This document shows, piece by piece, positions 8,753 through 18,909 of a stretch of 64,000 bases of DNA (position 1 is the stretch's first letter; each line of letters starts with the position of its first letter). A program made the position numbers and the translations under genes. Source of the DNA: Xanthomonas translucens pv. cerealis (lineage in GTDB: Bacteria; Pseudomonadota; Gammaproteobacteria; Xanthomonadales; Xanthomonadaceae); the NCBI RefSeq assembly GCF_006838285.1, contig NZ_CP038228.1:558001-622000 (forward strand), in the 5' to 3' direction. The notes beneath the pieces are model-generated. The model was not told the DNA's origin. It saw nothing but the letters and a program-made list of their open reading frames with translations, and did no database searches.

Positions 8753-9823
8753 ATGAACGATTCGCTGCACCACCGCGTCACCGCGTTCCGCACGCGCTTC
8801 GCCCTGCGCATGCCGATTCTGCTGTCGCCGATGGCCGGCGCCTGTCCGGTGCCGTTGTCGGTGGCGGTCGCGCAGGCAGGTGGCATGGGCGCGATGGGCG
8901 CGGTGCTGTCCTCGGCCGCGGACATCGGCACCTGGATGCAGGCGTTCCGCCACGGCAGCGACGGGCCGGCGCAGGTCAACCTGTGGGTGCCCGATCCGCC
9001 GCCGCTGCGCGATGCCGCCGCCGAGGCCGCCACCCGCGCATTCCTCGCGCAATGGGGACCGCCGGTCGAGACCGCGGCCGGCGACGCCGGCATGGCCGAT
9101 TTCGCTGCGCAATGCGCCGCACTGCTGAACGCGCGCCCGGCAGTGGCGTCCTCGATCATGGGCCTGTTCCCGCCCGCCTTCGTCGCCCAGCTGAAGCAGG
9201 CCGGCATCGCCTGGTTCGCCTGCGCCACCACGCTGGACGAAGCGTTGGCGGCGCAGGCGGCCGGGGCCGATGCGGTGGTCGCGCAAGGCGCCGAGGCCGG
9301 CGGCCACCGCGGCGCATTCGATGCGGCGCGCGCCGGGCAGCAGCTGAGCGGTCTGTTCGCGCTGCTGCCGCGGCTGGCCGACCGGCTCGACGTGCCGGTG
9401 ATCGCCGCTGGCGGCATCGGCGATGGCCGCGGTATCGCCGCGGCGCTGACCCTGGGCGCCAGCGCGGTACAGATCGGCACCGCCTTCCTGCGCACCCCGG
9501 AGGCGGCGCTAGCGCCCGCCTGGGCCGAGGCGCTGGCGGGCGCCGAACCGGAACAGACCGCGCTGACCTGCGCTTTTTCCGGCCGCCTCGGCCGCGCGCT
9601 GGTCACCGACTACGTGCGCGCCGCGGCCGAACCGACCGCGCCGCCGCCGCGCCCATACCCGGTGCAGCGCGGGCTGACCGCGCCGATGCGCCAGACCGCC
9701 GCGCACGAAGACCGGCTGGCGGCGATGCAGGCATGGGCTGGGCAATCGGCGTGGCTGGCGCCGGCGCAGCCGGCGGCGGCATTGGTCGAAACCTGGTGGG
9801 ATCAGGCGCAGGCGCTGCTGTGA
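8753..9823 (+). CDS. Nitronate monooxygenase / 2-nitropropane dioxygenase family FMN protein
   Basis: 356 residues with the FMN-dependent TIM-barrel layout of this family. The N-terminal '[11 protein letters not shown]' is followed by '[13 protein letters not shown]'. The centre has '[17 protein letters not shown]' (phosphate and FMN contacts), then '[31 protein letters not shown]'. Members oxidise alkyl nitronates such as propionate-3-nitronate, a plant toxin, or act as related flavin oxidoreductases. The substrate here is unproven. Its TGA overlaps the GTG of the next gene (GTGA), so the two are translationally coupled. Confidence 0.88.
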   Translation: MNDSLHHRVTAFRTRFALRMPILLSPMAGACPVPLSVAVAQAGGMGAMGAVLSSAADIGTWMQAFRHGSDGPAQVNLWVPDPPPLRDAAAEAATRAFLAQWGPPVETAAGDAGMADFAAQCAALLNARPAVASSIMGLFPPAFVAQLKQAGIAWFACATTLDEALAAQAAGADAVVAQGAEAGGHRGAFDAARAGQQLSGLFALLPRLADRLDVPVIAAGGIGDGRGIAAALTLGASAVQIGTAFLRTPEAALAPAWAEALAGAEPEQTALTCAFSGRLGRALVTDYVRAAAEPTAPPPRPYPVQRGLTAPMRQTAAHEDRLAAMQAWAGQSAWLAPAQPAAALVETWWDQAQALL

Positions 9824-10620
9824 GCGCGAGGCTGTTCTGCGAAGGCCGGCCGGCGAGCGCGGCGGCATTGGCCGCGCCGGCGCTGGTCAACTACGGCCAC
9901 TTCAGCACGATGCAGGTACGCGACGGCGCAGTGCGCGGCTTCGGCCTGCATCTGCAGCGGCTCGATGAGGCTACCCGCACGCTGTTCGGCAGCGACCTGC
10001 CGGCCGATCGGATTCGCGCCGAGTTGCGCGCTGCGCTGCAGGCATTCGGCAGCGGCGATGCGTCGCTGCGCGCCAGCGTATTCGCGCGCGACTTCGATTT
10101 CCGCCGCGCCGATGCGGCCTGTACGCCGCAGCTGCTGGTGTCGCTGGCTGCGCCCGCGCAGGCGGACGCCACGCCCTTGCGGCTGCGCAGCGCGGTGTTC
10201 GCGCGCGAACTGCCGCAGATCAAGCACGCCGGCACCTTCGCCCTGTTCCACCAGCGCCGGCTGGCGCTGCAGGCCGGCTTCGACGACGCGCTGTTCATCG
10301 ATGCGCAGGGCCTGATCGCTGAGGGTTCGACCTGGAACTTGGGTGCCTGGGACGGGCAGGGCGTGCTGTGGCCGCAGGCGCCGGCCTTGCGCGGCACCCA
10401 GGAGCGGCTGCTGCAGGCCGGCCTGGCTGCGCTTGGCATCGCCCAGCAGGTGCGGCCGCTGCATCTGCGCGAACTGGCTGGGTATGCCGCCGCCTTCGCC
10501 TGCAATGCGCGCGGCCAGCAGGCCATCGCCGCGGTGGACGGGCAGGCGCTGGGGCCGGCCGCGGAGCTGTTGCGAATACTGAACGCGGCCGTCGAGACCC
10601 AAGCCTGGCAAGCCATCTGA
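9820..10620 (+). CDS. Class IV PLP-dependent aminotransferase/lyase (aminodeoxychorismate lyase-like)
   Basis: 266 residues from a GTG overlapping the preceding stop. Fold-type IV features are visible: the PLP lysine in '[17 protein letters not shown]', then '[27 protein letters not shown]' and 'LRGTQERLL', which parallel PabC, BCAT and D-amino acid aminotransferase. N-terminal '[25 protein letters not shown]' fits the same family. PabC makes p-aminobenzoate for folate, but sequence alone does not separate it from amino-acid aminotransferases, and the usual pabC neighbours are absent. No separate promoter is seen. Confidence 0.8.
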   Translation: MSARLFCEGRPASAAALAAPALVNYGHFSTMQVRDGAVRGFGLHLQRLDEATRTLFGSDLPADRIRAELRAALQAFGSGDASLRASVFARDFDFRRADAACTPQLLVSLAAPAQADATPLRLRSAVFARELPQIKHAGTFALFHQRRLALQAGFDDALFIDAQGLIAEGSTWNLGAWDGQGVLWPQAPALRGTQERLLQAGLAALGIAQQVRPLHLRELAGYAAAFACNARGQQAIAAVDGQALGPAAELLRILNAAVETQAWQAI

Positions 10621-10636
10621 CCGGTCTGGGGATGAC

Positions 10637-10665
10637 TTGGCAGCGTTCCGGCCGCCCGCTATAAT
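10637..10665 (+). promoter_or_regulatory. Promoter of the rpsP-rimM-trmD-rplS operon
   Basis: TTGGCA (10637-10642) and a consensus TATAAT (10660-10665) are separated by exactly 17 bp, 52 bp before rpsP. This is the clearest sigma-70 type promoter in the window and fits a ribosomal-protein operon. Confidence 0.85.
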
Positions 10666-10716
10666 CGCTGGCTTACCGCGCCATCCTGGCGACTGGGCAA
10701 CACCGGAAACTCAACC

Positions 10717-10977
10717 ATGGTCAAGATTCGCCTTACCCGTGGCGGCGCCAAGAAGCGTCCCTTCTACCACATCATCGTCACCGACGTGCGCAGCGCGCGC
10801 GACGGCCGCAACATCGAGCGCCTTGGCTACTACAATCCGGTCGCGCAGGGCGCCGAGCCGCGCATCGTGCTCGACCTGCCGCGCGTGGACCATTGGGTGT
10901 CCAACGGCGCGCAGCTGACCGACAAGGTGCGCAACCTGTATCGCGAAGCGACCAAGGCCCAGGCCGCCGCGGCCTGA
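10717..10977 (+). CDS. rpsP: 30S ribosomal protein S16
   Basis: 86 residues. It begins '[23 protein letters not shown]', the near-universal S16 start, and contains '[11 protein letters not shown]' and '[18 protein letters not shown]'. It is an assembly protein of the 30S subunit. It is the first gene of the conserved S16-RimM-TrmD-L19 operon, and a hairpin with U-rich tail follows it before rimM. Confidence 0.98.
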   Translation: MVKIRLTRGGAKKRPFYHIIVTDVRSARDGRNIERLGYYNPVAQGAEPRIVLDLPRVDHWVSNGAQLTDKVRNLYREATKAQAAAA

Positions 10978-10983
10978 TCCTGC

Positions 10984-11011
10984 GGGCCGCGCCTGGCGCG
11001 GCCCTTCGGTT
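10984..11011 (+). terminator. Hairpin with T-rich tail between rpsP and rimM (attenuator-like)
   Basis: A perfect 9-bp stem GGGCCGCGC (10984-10992) pairs with GCGCGGCCC (10996-11004) across a 3-nt loop, followed by TTCGGTTTTT. It sits inside the conserved operon, so it probably acts as a partial terminator that lowers rimM/trmD expression relative to the ribosomal protein. Confidence 0.7.
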
Positions 11012-11020
11012 TTTGCACCT

Positions 11021-11533
11021 ATGAAAGACAGCCAGCGCCGCGTCCTGCTGGGCAGGATCCTGGGCGCATTCGGCGTACGTGGCGAGGCCAAGCTCGAGTC
11101 GTGGACCGAGCCGCGCCTGGCCATTTTTCGCTACCAGCCCTGGATCGTGCGCAAGCCCGACGGCAGCGAAAGCAGCCTCAGTGGTGTGCGCGGCCGCGAA
11201 TCCAGCAAGCACCTGGTGGTCACCTTTCCCGACGTCACCGATCGCGATGCGGTCGAGGCGCTGCGCGGCACCGAGATCTACGTGGCGCGCGATACCCTGC
11301 CGTCGCCCAAGCCCGACGAATACTACTGGGTGGACCTGGAAGGTCTGGACGTGCGCACCGTCGACGGCGTGGCCCTGGGGCAGGTCTCGCACCTGTTCTC
11401 CAACGGTGCCAACGACGTGCTGGTGGTGCGCGGCGACCGCGAGCGACTGCTGCCGTTCGTGCAGCCGGACTACGTCAAGTCGGTGGATTTCGACACCAAC
11501 CTGATCGTGGTCGACTGGGACCCGGAATTCTGA
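11021..11533 (+). CDS. rimM: Ribosome maturation factor RimM
   Basis: 170 residues. The N-terminal beta-barrel begins '[22 protein letters not shown]', the RimM hallmark, and the PRC-barrel half starts near '[13 protein letters not shown]' with '[19 protein letters not shown]'. RimM binds S19 and helps the 30S head mature. It is the second gene of the operon and starts only 10 nt after the T-rich tail of the rpsP hairpin. Confidence 0.96.
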   Translation: MKDSQRRVLLGRILGAFGVRGEAKLESWTEPRLAIFRYQPWIVRKPDGSESSLSGVRGRESSKHLVVTFPDVTDRDAVEALRGTEIYVARDTLPSPKPDEYYWVDLEGLDVRTVDGVALGQVSHLFSNGANDVLVVRGDRERLLPFVQPDYVKSVDFDTNLIVVDWDPEF

Positions 11534-11578
11534 GGGTGCCGGGGGCTTGCGCCGGTCCAGCGGCCGCCCAGGCTCTGC

Positions 11579-11613
11579 GAGTCCCGAGTCCCGAGTCCCG
11601 AGTCCCGAGTCCA
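11579..11613 (+). repeat. Five tandem GAGTCCC heptamers in the trmD leader
   Basis: Four perfect copies and one copy with a final A stand end to end and stop 3 nt before the trmD ATG at 11617. They occupy the place where a Shine-Dalgarno sequence would be, and none is visible. The heptamer belongs to the same family as the GGGACC-type arrays around 30.0 and 32.1-32.35 kb. Confidence 0.85.
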
Positions 11614-11616
11614 CCC

Positions 11617-12399
11617 ATGCGCATCGACGTCATCAGCCTGTTTCCCGAGTTCGTCGCCCAGTGCGCCGCGTTCGGCGTGGTCGGCCGTGCGCAGGAGCGC
11701 GCACTGTTGGCGCTGCATGGCTGGAATCCGCGCGATTACGCCACGGGCGGCTACCGCAAGGTGGACGACCGCCCGTTCGGCGGCGGCCCGGGCATGGTGA
11801 TGATGATCGAGCCGCTGCAGGCCTGTCTGCAGGCGGTGCGCGATGCCGACGCGCAACCGGCGCCGGTGATCTACCTGAGCCCGCAGGGCGTGCCGCTGAC
11901 CCAGGCCAAGGCCCGCCAGCTGGCGGCGCTGCCGCGGCTGGTGCTGCTGTGCGGGCGTTACGAAGGCGTGGACGAGCGTTTTGTCGCCGCCGCGGTGGAC
12001 GAGGAGATCTCGATCGGCGACTACGTGCTGTCCGGCGGTGAGCTGGCCGCGGCGGTGCTGGTCGATGCGGTGACCCGGCTGCAGGAGGGCGCGCTGAACG
12101 ATGCCGAGTCCGCCGCCCAGGACAGCTTCGAAGGCCCGGACGGGCTGCTCGACTGCCCCCACTACACCCATCCGCGCGAACACGCGCTTGGCGAGGCGCC
12201 GGCCATTCTGCGCTCCGGCAACCATGCCGCGATCGCGCGCTGGCGGCGCATGCAGGCGCTGGGCCGGACCTGGCTGCGGCGCCCGGAGCTGTTGGACGAA
12301 GCGGCGCTGAGCGCGGCCGACCGCCGCCTGCTGCAGGAATTCCGCCAGGGCCTGCGGGCCGATCCGGTGCGCCAGCAGGAAAATCCATCCAAGCCCTAG
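11617..12399 (+). CDS. trmD: tRNA (guanine-N1)-methyltransferase TrmD
   Basis: 260 residues. It starts '[12 protein letters not shown]', has '[10 protein letters not shown]', the SPOUT trefoil-knot SAM site '[13 protein letters not shown]' and '[16 protein letters not shown]', and later '[12 protein letters not shown]'. It methylates G37 at N1 in tRNAs reading CNN and related codons, preventing +1 frameshifts. It is the third gene of the operon. The start is fixed by family homology; an unusual heptamer array replaces the normal ribosome-binding site. Confidence 0.97.
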   Translation: MRIDVISLFPEFVAQCAAFGVVGRAQERALLALHGWNPRDYATGGYRKVDDRPFGGGPGMVMMIEPLQACLQAVRDADAQPAPVIYLSPQGVPLTQAKARQLAALPRLVLLCGRYEGVDERFVAAAVDEEISIGDYVLSGGELAAAVLVDAVTRLQEGALNDAESAAQDSFEGPDGLLDCPHYTHPREHALGEAPAILRSGNHAAIARWRRMQALGRTWLRRPELLDEAALSAADRRLLQEFRQGLRADPVRQQENPSKP

Positions 12400-12418
12400 C
12401 CATGGCGGCACGACTGGG

Positions 12419-12425
12419 TTAAAAT
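12419..12425 (+). promoter_or_regulatory. Possible secondary promoter before rplS (-10 TTAAAAT)
   Basis: An AT-rich TTAAAAT in otherwise GC-rich DNA stands 122 bp before rplS and just after the trmD stop. No strong -35 was found. It may give extra L19 expression independent of the operon start. Confidence 0.3.
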
Positions 12426-12546
12426 GCCCGGCTTTCCGGTCAAGCCATCTGCGTCTTGGCCCGTTCCCCGATATCGCGTAATCGCCTCGCGCAATCGCCG
12501 TGCGGCGACTGCCGGACCACCTCACCAGACACAAGCGGTGCCCACC

Positions 12547-12963
12547 ATGAGCAAGCTCAACAAGACCATCCTGGCCGACTTCGAAGCCGCCCAGATCCAG
12601 CGCAAGCTGCCGGAGTTCAACCAGGGCGACACCATCGTCGTCAACGTCAAGGTGAAGGAAGGCAACCGCGAGCGCGTGCAGGCCTACGAAGGCGTGGTGA
12701 TCGGCACCAAGAACGCCGGCCTGAACTCCTCGTTCACCGTGCGCAAGATTTCCCACGGCTTCGGTGTGGAGCGCGTGTTTCAGAGCCACAGCGCGATCAT
12801 CGACTCGGTCGAAGTGAAGCGCCGCGGCAAGGTCCGCGCCGGCAAGCTGTACTACCTGCGTGGTCTGGAAGGCAAGGCCGCCCGCATCAAGGAAGATCTG
12901 GCCGCCGCTGCGCAGGCCAAGGTCGCGCGCCAGGCCGCTGCGGCCGCCGCCAAGGCCGAGTAA
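12547..12963 (+). CDS. rplS: 50S ribosomal protein L19
   Basis: 138 residues; the first about 110 match L19: '[29 protein letters not shown]', '[18 protein letters not shown]', '[17 protein letters not shown]'. A C-terminal Ala/Lys-rich tail (after about residue 115) is an extension common in xanthomonads. L19 lies at the 30S-50S interface. It is the last gene of the operon, followed by a strong terminator. Confidence 0.97.
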   Translation: MSKLNKTILADFEAAQIQRKLPEFNQGDTIVVNVKVKEGNRERVQAYEGVVIGTKNAGLNSSFTVRKISHGFGVERVFQSHSAIIDSVEVKRRGKVRAGKLYYLRGLEGKAARIKEDLAAAAQAKVARQAAAAAAKAE

Positions 12964-12991
12964 TCCCCCGGCGACTCCGGTCGCTGCCGCG

Positions 12992-13020
12992 ACGGCCGCC
13001 TTCGGGCGGCCGTTTGCGTT
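12992..13020 (+). terminator. Rho-independent terminator of the rpsP-rplS operon
   Basis: A 9-bp stem ACGGCCGCC (12992-13000) and GGCGGCCGT (13005-13013) with a TTCG tetraloop is followed by a T-rich tract, 29 bp after the rplS stop. Confidence 0.88.
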
Positions 13021-13419
13021 TGTGGGGCCGGATGCGGTGATTTCGCGGTGGCTGCGCCGCTGCGCTCGATGTGCCGGGCTTGCGTTGGGCATGACATGGG
13101 CGGGAGGTTCCGGTCGGGGCTGAAGCCCCTCCTACAGTGCACCCAGACAGCTCGCCGCAGGTCCCTGTAGGGCTTCAACCGCGACCGAGCGAAGCCGCGG
13201 ACCATCCGCGCCGCTAGAGCGTCGGGTGCTCCAGTAGTGCCGACCGCGTTCCCTCGATGCCGCTTCGGCCGAAACGAAGCGAGAGCGCTTTCCCGGAGTC
13301 GCCCGCAGGCTGTATGTGGGAGCGACTTCAGTCGCGACGGGACTTCCCGAGAGAGTCCGTCGCCATTGAAGCCGCTCCCACAGGCGACTGCCTCTTGATC
13401 GAAACGCGGGCGCCAGCGC
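13021..13419. repeat. Intergenic region with REP-like elements (GTAG/SMAG type)
   Basis: Between convergent rplS and the MATE gene. No gene is seen. It holds at least three REP-like units built on 'GGGCTGAAGCCCCTCCTACAG' (near 13117-13138) and 'TGTGGGAGCGACTTCAGTCGCGACG' (13316-13340), with the partner 'GAAGCCGCTCCCACAG' at 13368-13383. The last pair forms a long imperfect hairpin about 68 nt across. Confidence 0.7.
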
Positions 13420-14880
13420 TCAGCGCGCCGGATCCTGCACGATCGACACGTCCGCGACCGCGGCCGGCGGCGCCGCCGGCACTTCCGCCGGATGCGCCAT
13501 TTCCTCCGCACGCGGCTGGCTCAGCATGCGCGCCTTGCGCCAGTTGCCCCAGCGGTAATAGGCCAGCGACAAGGACATCGCGCAGATCGAACTGGTTGGA
13601 AAGCTCCACCACACCGCATCGGCGCCGAACTGCGGCTGCAGCAGGTGTGCGAACGGCACGCGGATGCCCCACAGCGACAGCGCCAGGATCAGCAGCGGCG
13701 GGAGCACTGCGCCGGTGGCGCGGACCACGCCGGAGATCACGAAGGTCACGCCGAAGAACAGGAACGACCACACCGCGATGTGGTTGAGATGGCGCGCGAT
13801 GTCCAGCGCGGCGCTGTGCGGCGGCAGGAACAGGGACAGGGTCCAGCGGTCGAGCAGGATCAGCGGCGCGATCAGCGCGCCGGTCAGCAGGAAGTTGAAC
13901 AGCACGCCCTGCCGCGCGGACGCCGCGACCCGGTCCCAGTGCTGCGCGCCGACGTTCTGCGCGGCCATCGACGAGCACGCCGCGCCGATCGCCATCGCCG
14001 GCATCTGCACGTAGGTCCACAACTGCATCGCCGCGCCATAGGCGGCCGAGGTATCGGTGCCGTAGCCGTTGACCATCGAAATCATCACGATCATCGCCAG
14101 CGAGATCAGCACCATCTGCAGGCCCATCGGCACGCCCTTGACCACCAGCGCGCGCAGGATCGTCGTATCGATGCGGAACAGCTGTGCATCCTGCCGGCCC
14201 AGCCACAGCACATGGCGCTTGTGCCGCAGGTACAGCAGCAGGCCGCTCAGGGCGATGGCCTGGGCGATCAGCGTGGCCCAGGCGGCGCCGGCGATGCCCA
14301 GCTTCGGGAACGGCCCCAGCCCGAACAGCAGCAACGGATTGAAGCCGATGTCCAGCGCCACCGACAGCAGCAGGAAGCGGAACGGCGTGCGCGAGTCGCC
14401 GGTGCCGCGCAGCGCCGCCGACAGGAACGCGAACGCGTACAGCAGCGGCATCGCCAGGAAGATCACCCGCAGATAGGCCTCTGCCAGCGGCAGCGAGGCG
14501 GCCGGGGTGCCCATCGCGGCGAGCAGGTGCCGCGCCAGCCACCAGCCTCCGGCCGCGATCAACACCGAGATGCCGAGGAAGAACGTGGCGCTGGTGCCCA
14601 TCACCCGCCGCGCCTGCAGCACGTCGCCGCGGCCCATTGCCTGGCCGATCAGGATGGTGGCGGCCATGCCGATGCCGAACACCGAGCCGATCAGGAAGAA
14701 CATGATGCTGTTGGCGTTGGCCGCTGCGGTCAGCGCCGCCTCCCCGAGGTAGCGGCCCACCCAGATCGCGTTGACCGAACCGTTCAGCGACTGCGCGATG
14801 TTGCCGGCCAGGATCGGCAGCGCGAACAGCAGCAACTGCCGGCCGATCGGGCCTTCGGTGAGCGCGGCGGACTTGGGCAT
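13420..14880 (-). CDS. MATE-family multidrug/toxin efflux transporter
   Basis: 486 residues with about 12 membrane helices in two similar halves. Typical stretches are 'LFALPILAGNIAQSLNGSVNAIWVGRYLGEAALTA' at the N-terminus, 'ALRGTGDSRTPF' after helix 5, and 'GVPMGLQMVLISLAMIVMISMVNGYG' at the start of the second half. MATE proteins expel organic cations and drugs using a Na+ or H+ gradient. The ATG at 14880 begins the conserved N-terminal helix; the frame open to 15318 has no transporter character. The last 30 residues are a Pro/Ala-rich cytoplasmic tail. Confidence 0.92.
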   Translation of the reverse strand: MPKSAALTEGPIGRQLLLFALPILAGNIAQSLNGSVNAIWVGRYLGEAALTAAANANSIMFFLIGSVFGIGMAATILIGQAMGRGDVLQARRVMGTSATFFLGISVLIAAGGWWLARHLLAAMGTPAASLPLAEAYLRVIFLAMPLLYAFAFLSAALRGTGDSRTPFRFLLLSVALDIGFNPLLLFGLGPFPKLGIAGAAWATLIAQAIALSGLLLYLRHKRHVLWLGRQDAQLFRIDTTILRALVVKGVPMGLQMVLISLAMIVMISMVNGYGTDTSAAYGAAMQLWTYVQMPAMAIGAACSSMAAQNVGAQHWDRVAASARQGVLFNFLLTGALIAPLILLDRWTLSLFLPPHSAALDIARHLNHIAVWSFLFFGVTFVISGVVRATGAVLPPLLILALSLWGIRVPFAHLLQPQFGADAVWWSFPTSSICAMSLSLAYYRWGNWRKARMLSQPRAEEMAHPAEVPAAPPAAVADVSIVQDPAR

Positions 14881-15064
14881 CGCGTGCCTGCGGGACGGGA
14901 ACGGGAAGCAGCGCACACTAACACCTGCACGCAAAGCCCGGGAGGCAACGCATGGCAGGTGTGGCGCGGCGGGCAACGTCCTAGGCTGAATGCGTCGATG
15001 CGCGGGCCGGCTTGCAGCGGCTGGAACAGTTGTCGGCACACATAAACAACCAGAGGAACTTGCA

Positions 15065-15341
15065 ATGCCGAAATCGCGCCGCAATCTGCAGTGGATCGGA
15101 TGCAGCGCGCTGGCACTGGTTCTGGCCGGCTGCGCCGACAGCGCGCGCTGGGGCGATGCCACCGTGCGGCCCGGCGAGCGACCGGAATGCCTGGTCGGCG
15201 AGGACGACAGCGCGCTCCCGCCGCGCGCTGACGGCCTGGCGCTCAGCCAGCGCCGGCAGCGCTGCCATCCAGAACCGTGGCTGCAGTGGTCCAGCGAGCG
15301 ACCCGTCACCCAACCCATGCAGGTGGATTTCCATAAGCACG

Positions 15342-15349
<8 letters not shown>
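15065..15349 (+). CDS. Small lipoprotein of unknown function
   Basis: 94 residues from ATG 15065, preceded by GAGGAA. A positively charged start and hydrophobic helix end in the lipobox LVLAGC, with Cys23 as the lipidation site, so it should be membrane anchored after processing by Lgt and LspA. The mature part is polar with no domain I recognise. Its stop overlaps the start of the S4-domain gene by 8 nt. Confidence 0.65.
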
Positions 15350-16253
<904 letters not shown>

Positions 16254-16293
16254 TCAGGAGTTCAGAGAGCTGAGGAGCTTGCTTGCGTGGGCC

Positions 16294-16791
16294 TCAGGCC
16301 TGCTGCGGCAACAGTCCGCGCTGCAGCAGCCAGGCGCGCGCGTCTTCGGCGTCCTGTTCAAACCAGGCGCGGGTGGAACCCAGACGGTAGGTGTAGCCCC
16401 ACGCGTCCATGTCGGCCATCAGCCGCGCGCTGCCGACGCCGGGCAGCGCGTCGGCCAGCACGATCTGCAGGTAGCAGGTGGCGTCCTCTTCCTCGTCCGA
16501 GTCGGTGGCGTCGGTATGCACCAGCGCACGCCGTTCCGGCGGCAGCACGATCAGGTGGCAGGCTTCGTGCAGCAGCGAGTGCACCGGCGTGTCGTCGCGC
16601 ACGTACACGTCGCTGGCGATCACCCCCGCTTCCGGTTCGCCCCAGTAGCTGCCGGGAATCCTGGCGTCATCGGCGACCCGGTGCAGCATCAGTCCATGCC
16701 GGGCCAGCAGCGCGCGCGGCGCGTCTAGGCCGATGGCGCCGACGGTCAGGACCTCGGCAGCGGGTGCGGAGCGGGAGGCGTTGGTCTGCAT
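16294..16791 (-). CDS. Conserved hypothetical protein with an HExxH zinc-protease-like motif
   Basis: 165 residues from ATG 16791 (a TTG at 16827 is an alternative). The centre reads 'TPVHSLLHEACHLIVLPPERR', giving His75-Glu76-x-x-His79, the zincin metal-binding motif. It is followed about 20 residues later by the acidic run 'TDSDEEEDATCYLQ', where Glu could be a third ligand. No signal peptide or membrane segment is seen, so it should be cytoplasmic. The family resembles short IrrE/ImmA-like zincin folds only by motif. Catalysis is unproven and I do not recognise a named family. Confidence 0.6.
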   Translation of the reverse strand: MQTNASRSAPAAEVLTVGAIGLDAPRALLARHGLMLHRVADDARIPGSYWGEPEAGVIASDVYVRDDTPVHSLLHEACHLIVLPPERRALVHTDATDSDEEEDATCYLQIVLADALPGVGSARLMADMDAWGYTYRLGSTRAWFEQDAEDARAWLLQRGLLPQQA

Positions 16792-17050
16792 TGGGAGGTC
16801 GGGAAGGAGGAGCGGCGAGAGACGCAATCGGCAACGTATTGGCGGCGGTTGAGCAGGCCGGCAGCTCGACTACCGTGCCGCTCAAGCTGATGCGTTCGGT
16901 GAGCGCAGCTGGGGTTGTGCACGCAACCATGGCCCATTGCAGACGCCCTAGTGCATCTTGGTCAGGACGTTACATCGAACACACCACCGAACAACGCGGC
17001 GCAGGCAGCGCGCCATGGCCGCTATCTGCGACCGCAGCGCGCTGCGCAAC

Positions 17051-17308
17051 TCAGGGCGTCGGCCCTTCCGGCAATGCCACCGAGATATCGAGCACGTCGT
17101 GTTCGCCGTCCTTGACCAGGTCCACCTTGACCGCGTCGGCGTCGATGTTGACGTACTTCTTGATCACTTCCAGCAGTTCGCGTTGCAGCAGCGGCAGGTA
17201 ATCCGGGCCGCCGCGGTGGTTGCGCTCCTGCGCGATGATGATCTGCAGGCGGTTCTTGGCCGTCTCGGCGGTGTTCTTCTTGGCCTTGAGAAAGTCGAAT
17301 AGTCCCAT
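17051..17308 (-). CDS. minE: Cell division topological specificity factor MinE
   Basis: 85 residues starting '[24 protein letters not shown]', the conserved MinE membrane-targeting and MinD-stimulating N-terminus, with the topological domain '[20 protein letters not shown]'. It triggers MinD ATPase and drives pole-to-pole oscillation so that the Z ring forms at midcell. It is the last gene of minCDE, 2 nt after the minD stop. ATG 17308 is preceded by GGAGG at good distance, better than the GTG two codons earlier. Confidence 0.95.
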   Translation of the reverse strand: MGLFDFLKAKKNTAETAKNRLQIIIAQERNHRGGPDYLPLLQRELLEVIKKYVNIDADAVKVDLVKDGEHDVLDISVALPEGPTP

Positions 17309-17310
17309 GC

Positions 17311-18120
17311 TCACCCTCCGAACAACTTGGTGAAGAAGCCCTTCTTCTCCACGGAGATGAAGCGCATCGGGCGCTCTTCGCCCATGATCCGGGCCACCGC
17401 GTCGTCGTAGGCCTGGCCGGCCGGGGATTCGCCGTCCAGGATCACCGGCTCGCCCTTGTTGGAGGCATTGAGCACGTCGCCGGATTCGGGGATCACGCCG
17501 ATCGCCTTCAGCCCCAGCACTTCCTCCACGTCGGTAATGCTGAGCATCTCGCCGCCTTCTACCCGGCCCGGGCTGTAGCGGGTCAGCAGCAGGAACGCCG
17601 GCACGGTCTGGCCTTGCTCGGCCTTGCGGGTCTTGGAGTCGAGCAGGCCGATGATGCGGTCCGAGTCGCGCACCGAAGAGACTTCCGGATTGACCACGAC
17701 CACCGCGCGGTCGGCGAAATACATCGCCAGGAACGCGCCCTTCTCGATGCCGGCCGGCGAATCGCAGACGATGTATTCGAAGCCTTCGGCGACCAGGTCC
17801 TTTAGCACCTTCTCCACGCCGTCCTGGGTCAGCGCGTCCTTGTCGCGGGTTTGCGAGGCGGCCAGCACGTACAGGTTGTCGAAGCGCTTGTCCTTGATCA
17901 GCGACTGCTTGAGCGTGGCCTCGCCGTGCACCACGTTGACGAAGTCGTACACCACCCGGCGCTCGCAGCCCATGATCAGGTCGAGGTTGCGCAGGCCCAC
18001 GTCGAAGTCGATCACGGCGACCTTCTTGCCGCGTCGCGCCAGCCCGCAGGCCAGGCTCGCGCTGGTGGTGGTCTTGCCGACGCCGCCCTTGCCGGAGGTG
18101 ACTACGATAATTTCAGCCAA
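17311..18120 (-). CDS. minD: Septum site-determining ATPase MinD
   Basis: 269 residues, matching the family. The deviant Walker A motif 'GKGGVGKTT' gives signature Lys11 and Lys16; '[18 protein letters not shown]' and '[11 protein letters not shown]' are the other ATPase motifs. The amphipathic C-terminal helix 'FFTKLFGG' targets the membrane. The start is a TTG at 18120 with AGGAG about 8 nt upstream; no ATG stands in the conserved position. The weak start codon may keep MinD low relative to its partners. Confidence 0.95.
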   Translation of the reverse strand: MAEIIVVTSGKGGVGKTTTSASLACGLARRGKKVAVIDFDVGLRNLDLIMGCERRVVYDFVNVVHGEATLKQSLIKDKRFDNLYVLAASQTRDKDALTQDGVEKVLKDLVAEGFEYIVCDSPAGIEKGAFLAMYFADRAVVVVNPEVSSVRDSDRIIGLLDSKTRKAEQGQTVPAFLLLTRYSPGRVEGGEMLSITDVEEVLGLKAIGVIPESGDVLNASNKGEPVILDGESPAGQAYDDAVARIMGEERPMRFISVEKKGFFTKLFGG

Positions 18121-18157
18121 AGGAATGTCTCCTGATACGTTCGGTTGTAGGGCCGCG

Positions 18158-18907
18158 TCAATCTTGCGCGGCGATCTTGATCTGGTCCTGCTCCAGCCAG
18201 ACCTGGACGGCCTTGCCACGCAGTTCCTTGGGAATATCGTCCAGCACCTTGTAGTGGCCGGCGATGGCGACCAGTTCGGCGTGGAAGTCGCGGCAGAAGA
18301 TCCGCGCCTCGGTGTTGCCCTGCGCGCCGGCCAGGGCGCGTCCGCGCAGGCTGCCGTAGATATGGATGCTGCCGTCGGAGATCACCTCGGCGCCAGCGCC
18401 GACAGGCGCCACCACGGTCAGGTCGCAGTGTTCCGCATACAGCTGCTGGCCCGAGCGCACCGCGGTCTTGTGCATGCGGCCCGGTTGCGGGCGCGCCGCA
18501 GCGGGCGGCGGCGGGGGCGGCGACACCGGGGCGGGCGCCGCAGCGCGGGCGCCGCCGTCGATGCGTTCGTACTGGGCGCGGAACTTGGCCAGCAGCGGCA
18601 GGCCCAGCGCCTCGGCCAGCTGCTCGATCTCGCGGGTGCCGTAGGCCAGCGCCACCGGCAGCACACCGGCCGCGCGCAGGCCGTCCAGCAGCGCGCGCGC
18701 GGTGGCGATGTCCGGCGCCTGCGCCAGGCCGCCGAAATCGATGATGACCGCGGCGTGGCCGAACAGCTTGGGCGCGCGCTGCACGCGCTCGCGCATCTCC
18801 TGCGCCAGGCGCGCCACGTCCAGGGTGCGGATGCGCAGGTTGGCGATGCCGACCTGGCCGATCTTCAGTTCGCCTGCCTGCTCGAAATCCAGATTCACCG
18901 ACGACAC
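18158..18907 (-). CDS. minC: Septum site-determining protein MinC
   Basis: 249 residues. The N-terminal FtsZ-inhibiting domain ('LKIGQVGIANLRIRTLDVARLAQEM', 'AAVIIDFGGLAQ') is joined by a Pro/Ala-rich linker to the C-terminal beta-helix ('SGQQLYAEHCDLTVVAPVGAGAEVISDGSIHIYGSLRGRALAG'), which binds MinD and FtsZ. It blocks Z-ring assembly at the poles. The start is a GTG at 18907, only 2 nt after the acetyltransferase stop, so it is likely translated by coupling. Confidence 0.95.
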   Translation of the reverse strand: MSSVNLDFEQAGELKIGQVGIANLRIRTLDVARLAQEMRERVQRAPKLFGHAAVIIDFGGLAQAPDIATARALLDGLRAAGVLPVALAYGTREIEQLAEALGLPLLAKFRAQYERIDGGARAAAPAPVSPPPPPPAAARPQPGRMHKTAVRSGQQLYAEHCDLTVVAPVGAGAEVISDGSIHIYGSLRGRALAGAQGNTEARIFCRDFHAELVAIAGHYKVLDDIPKELRGKAVQVWLEQDQIKIAAQD

Positions 18908-18909
18908 GC

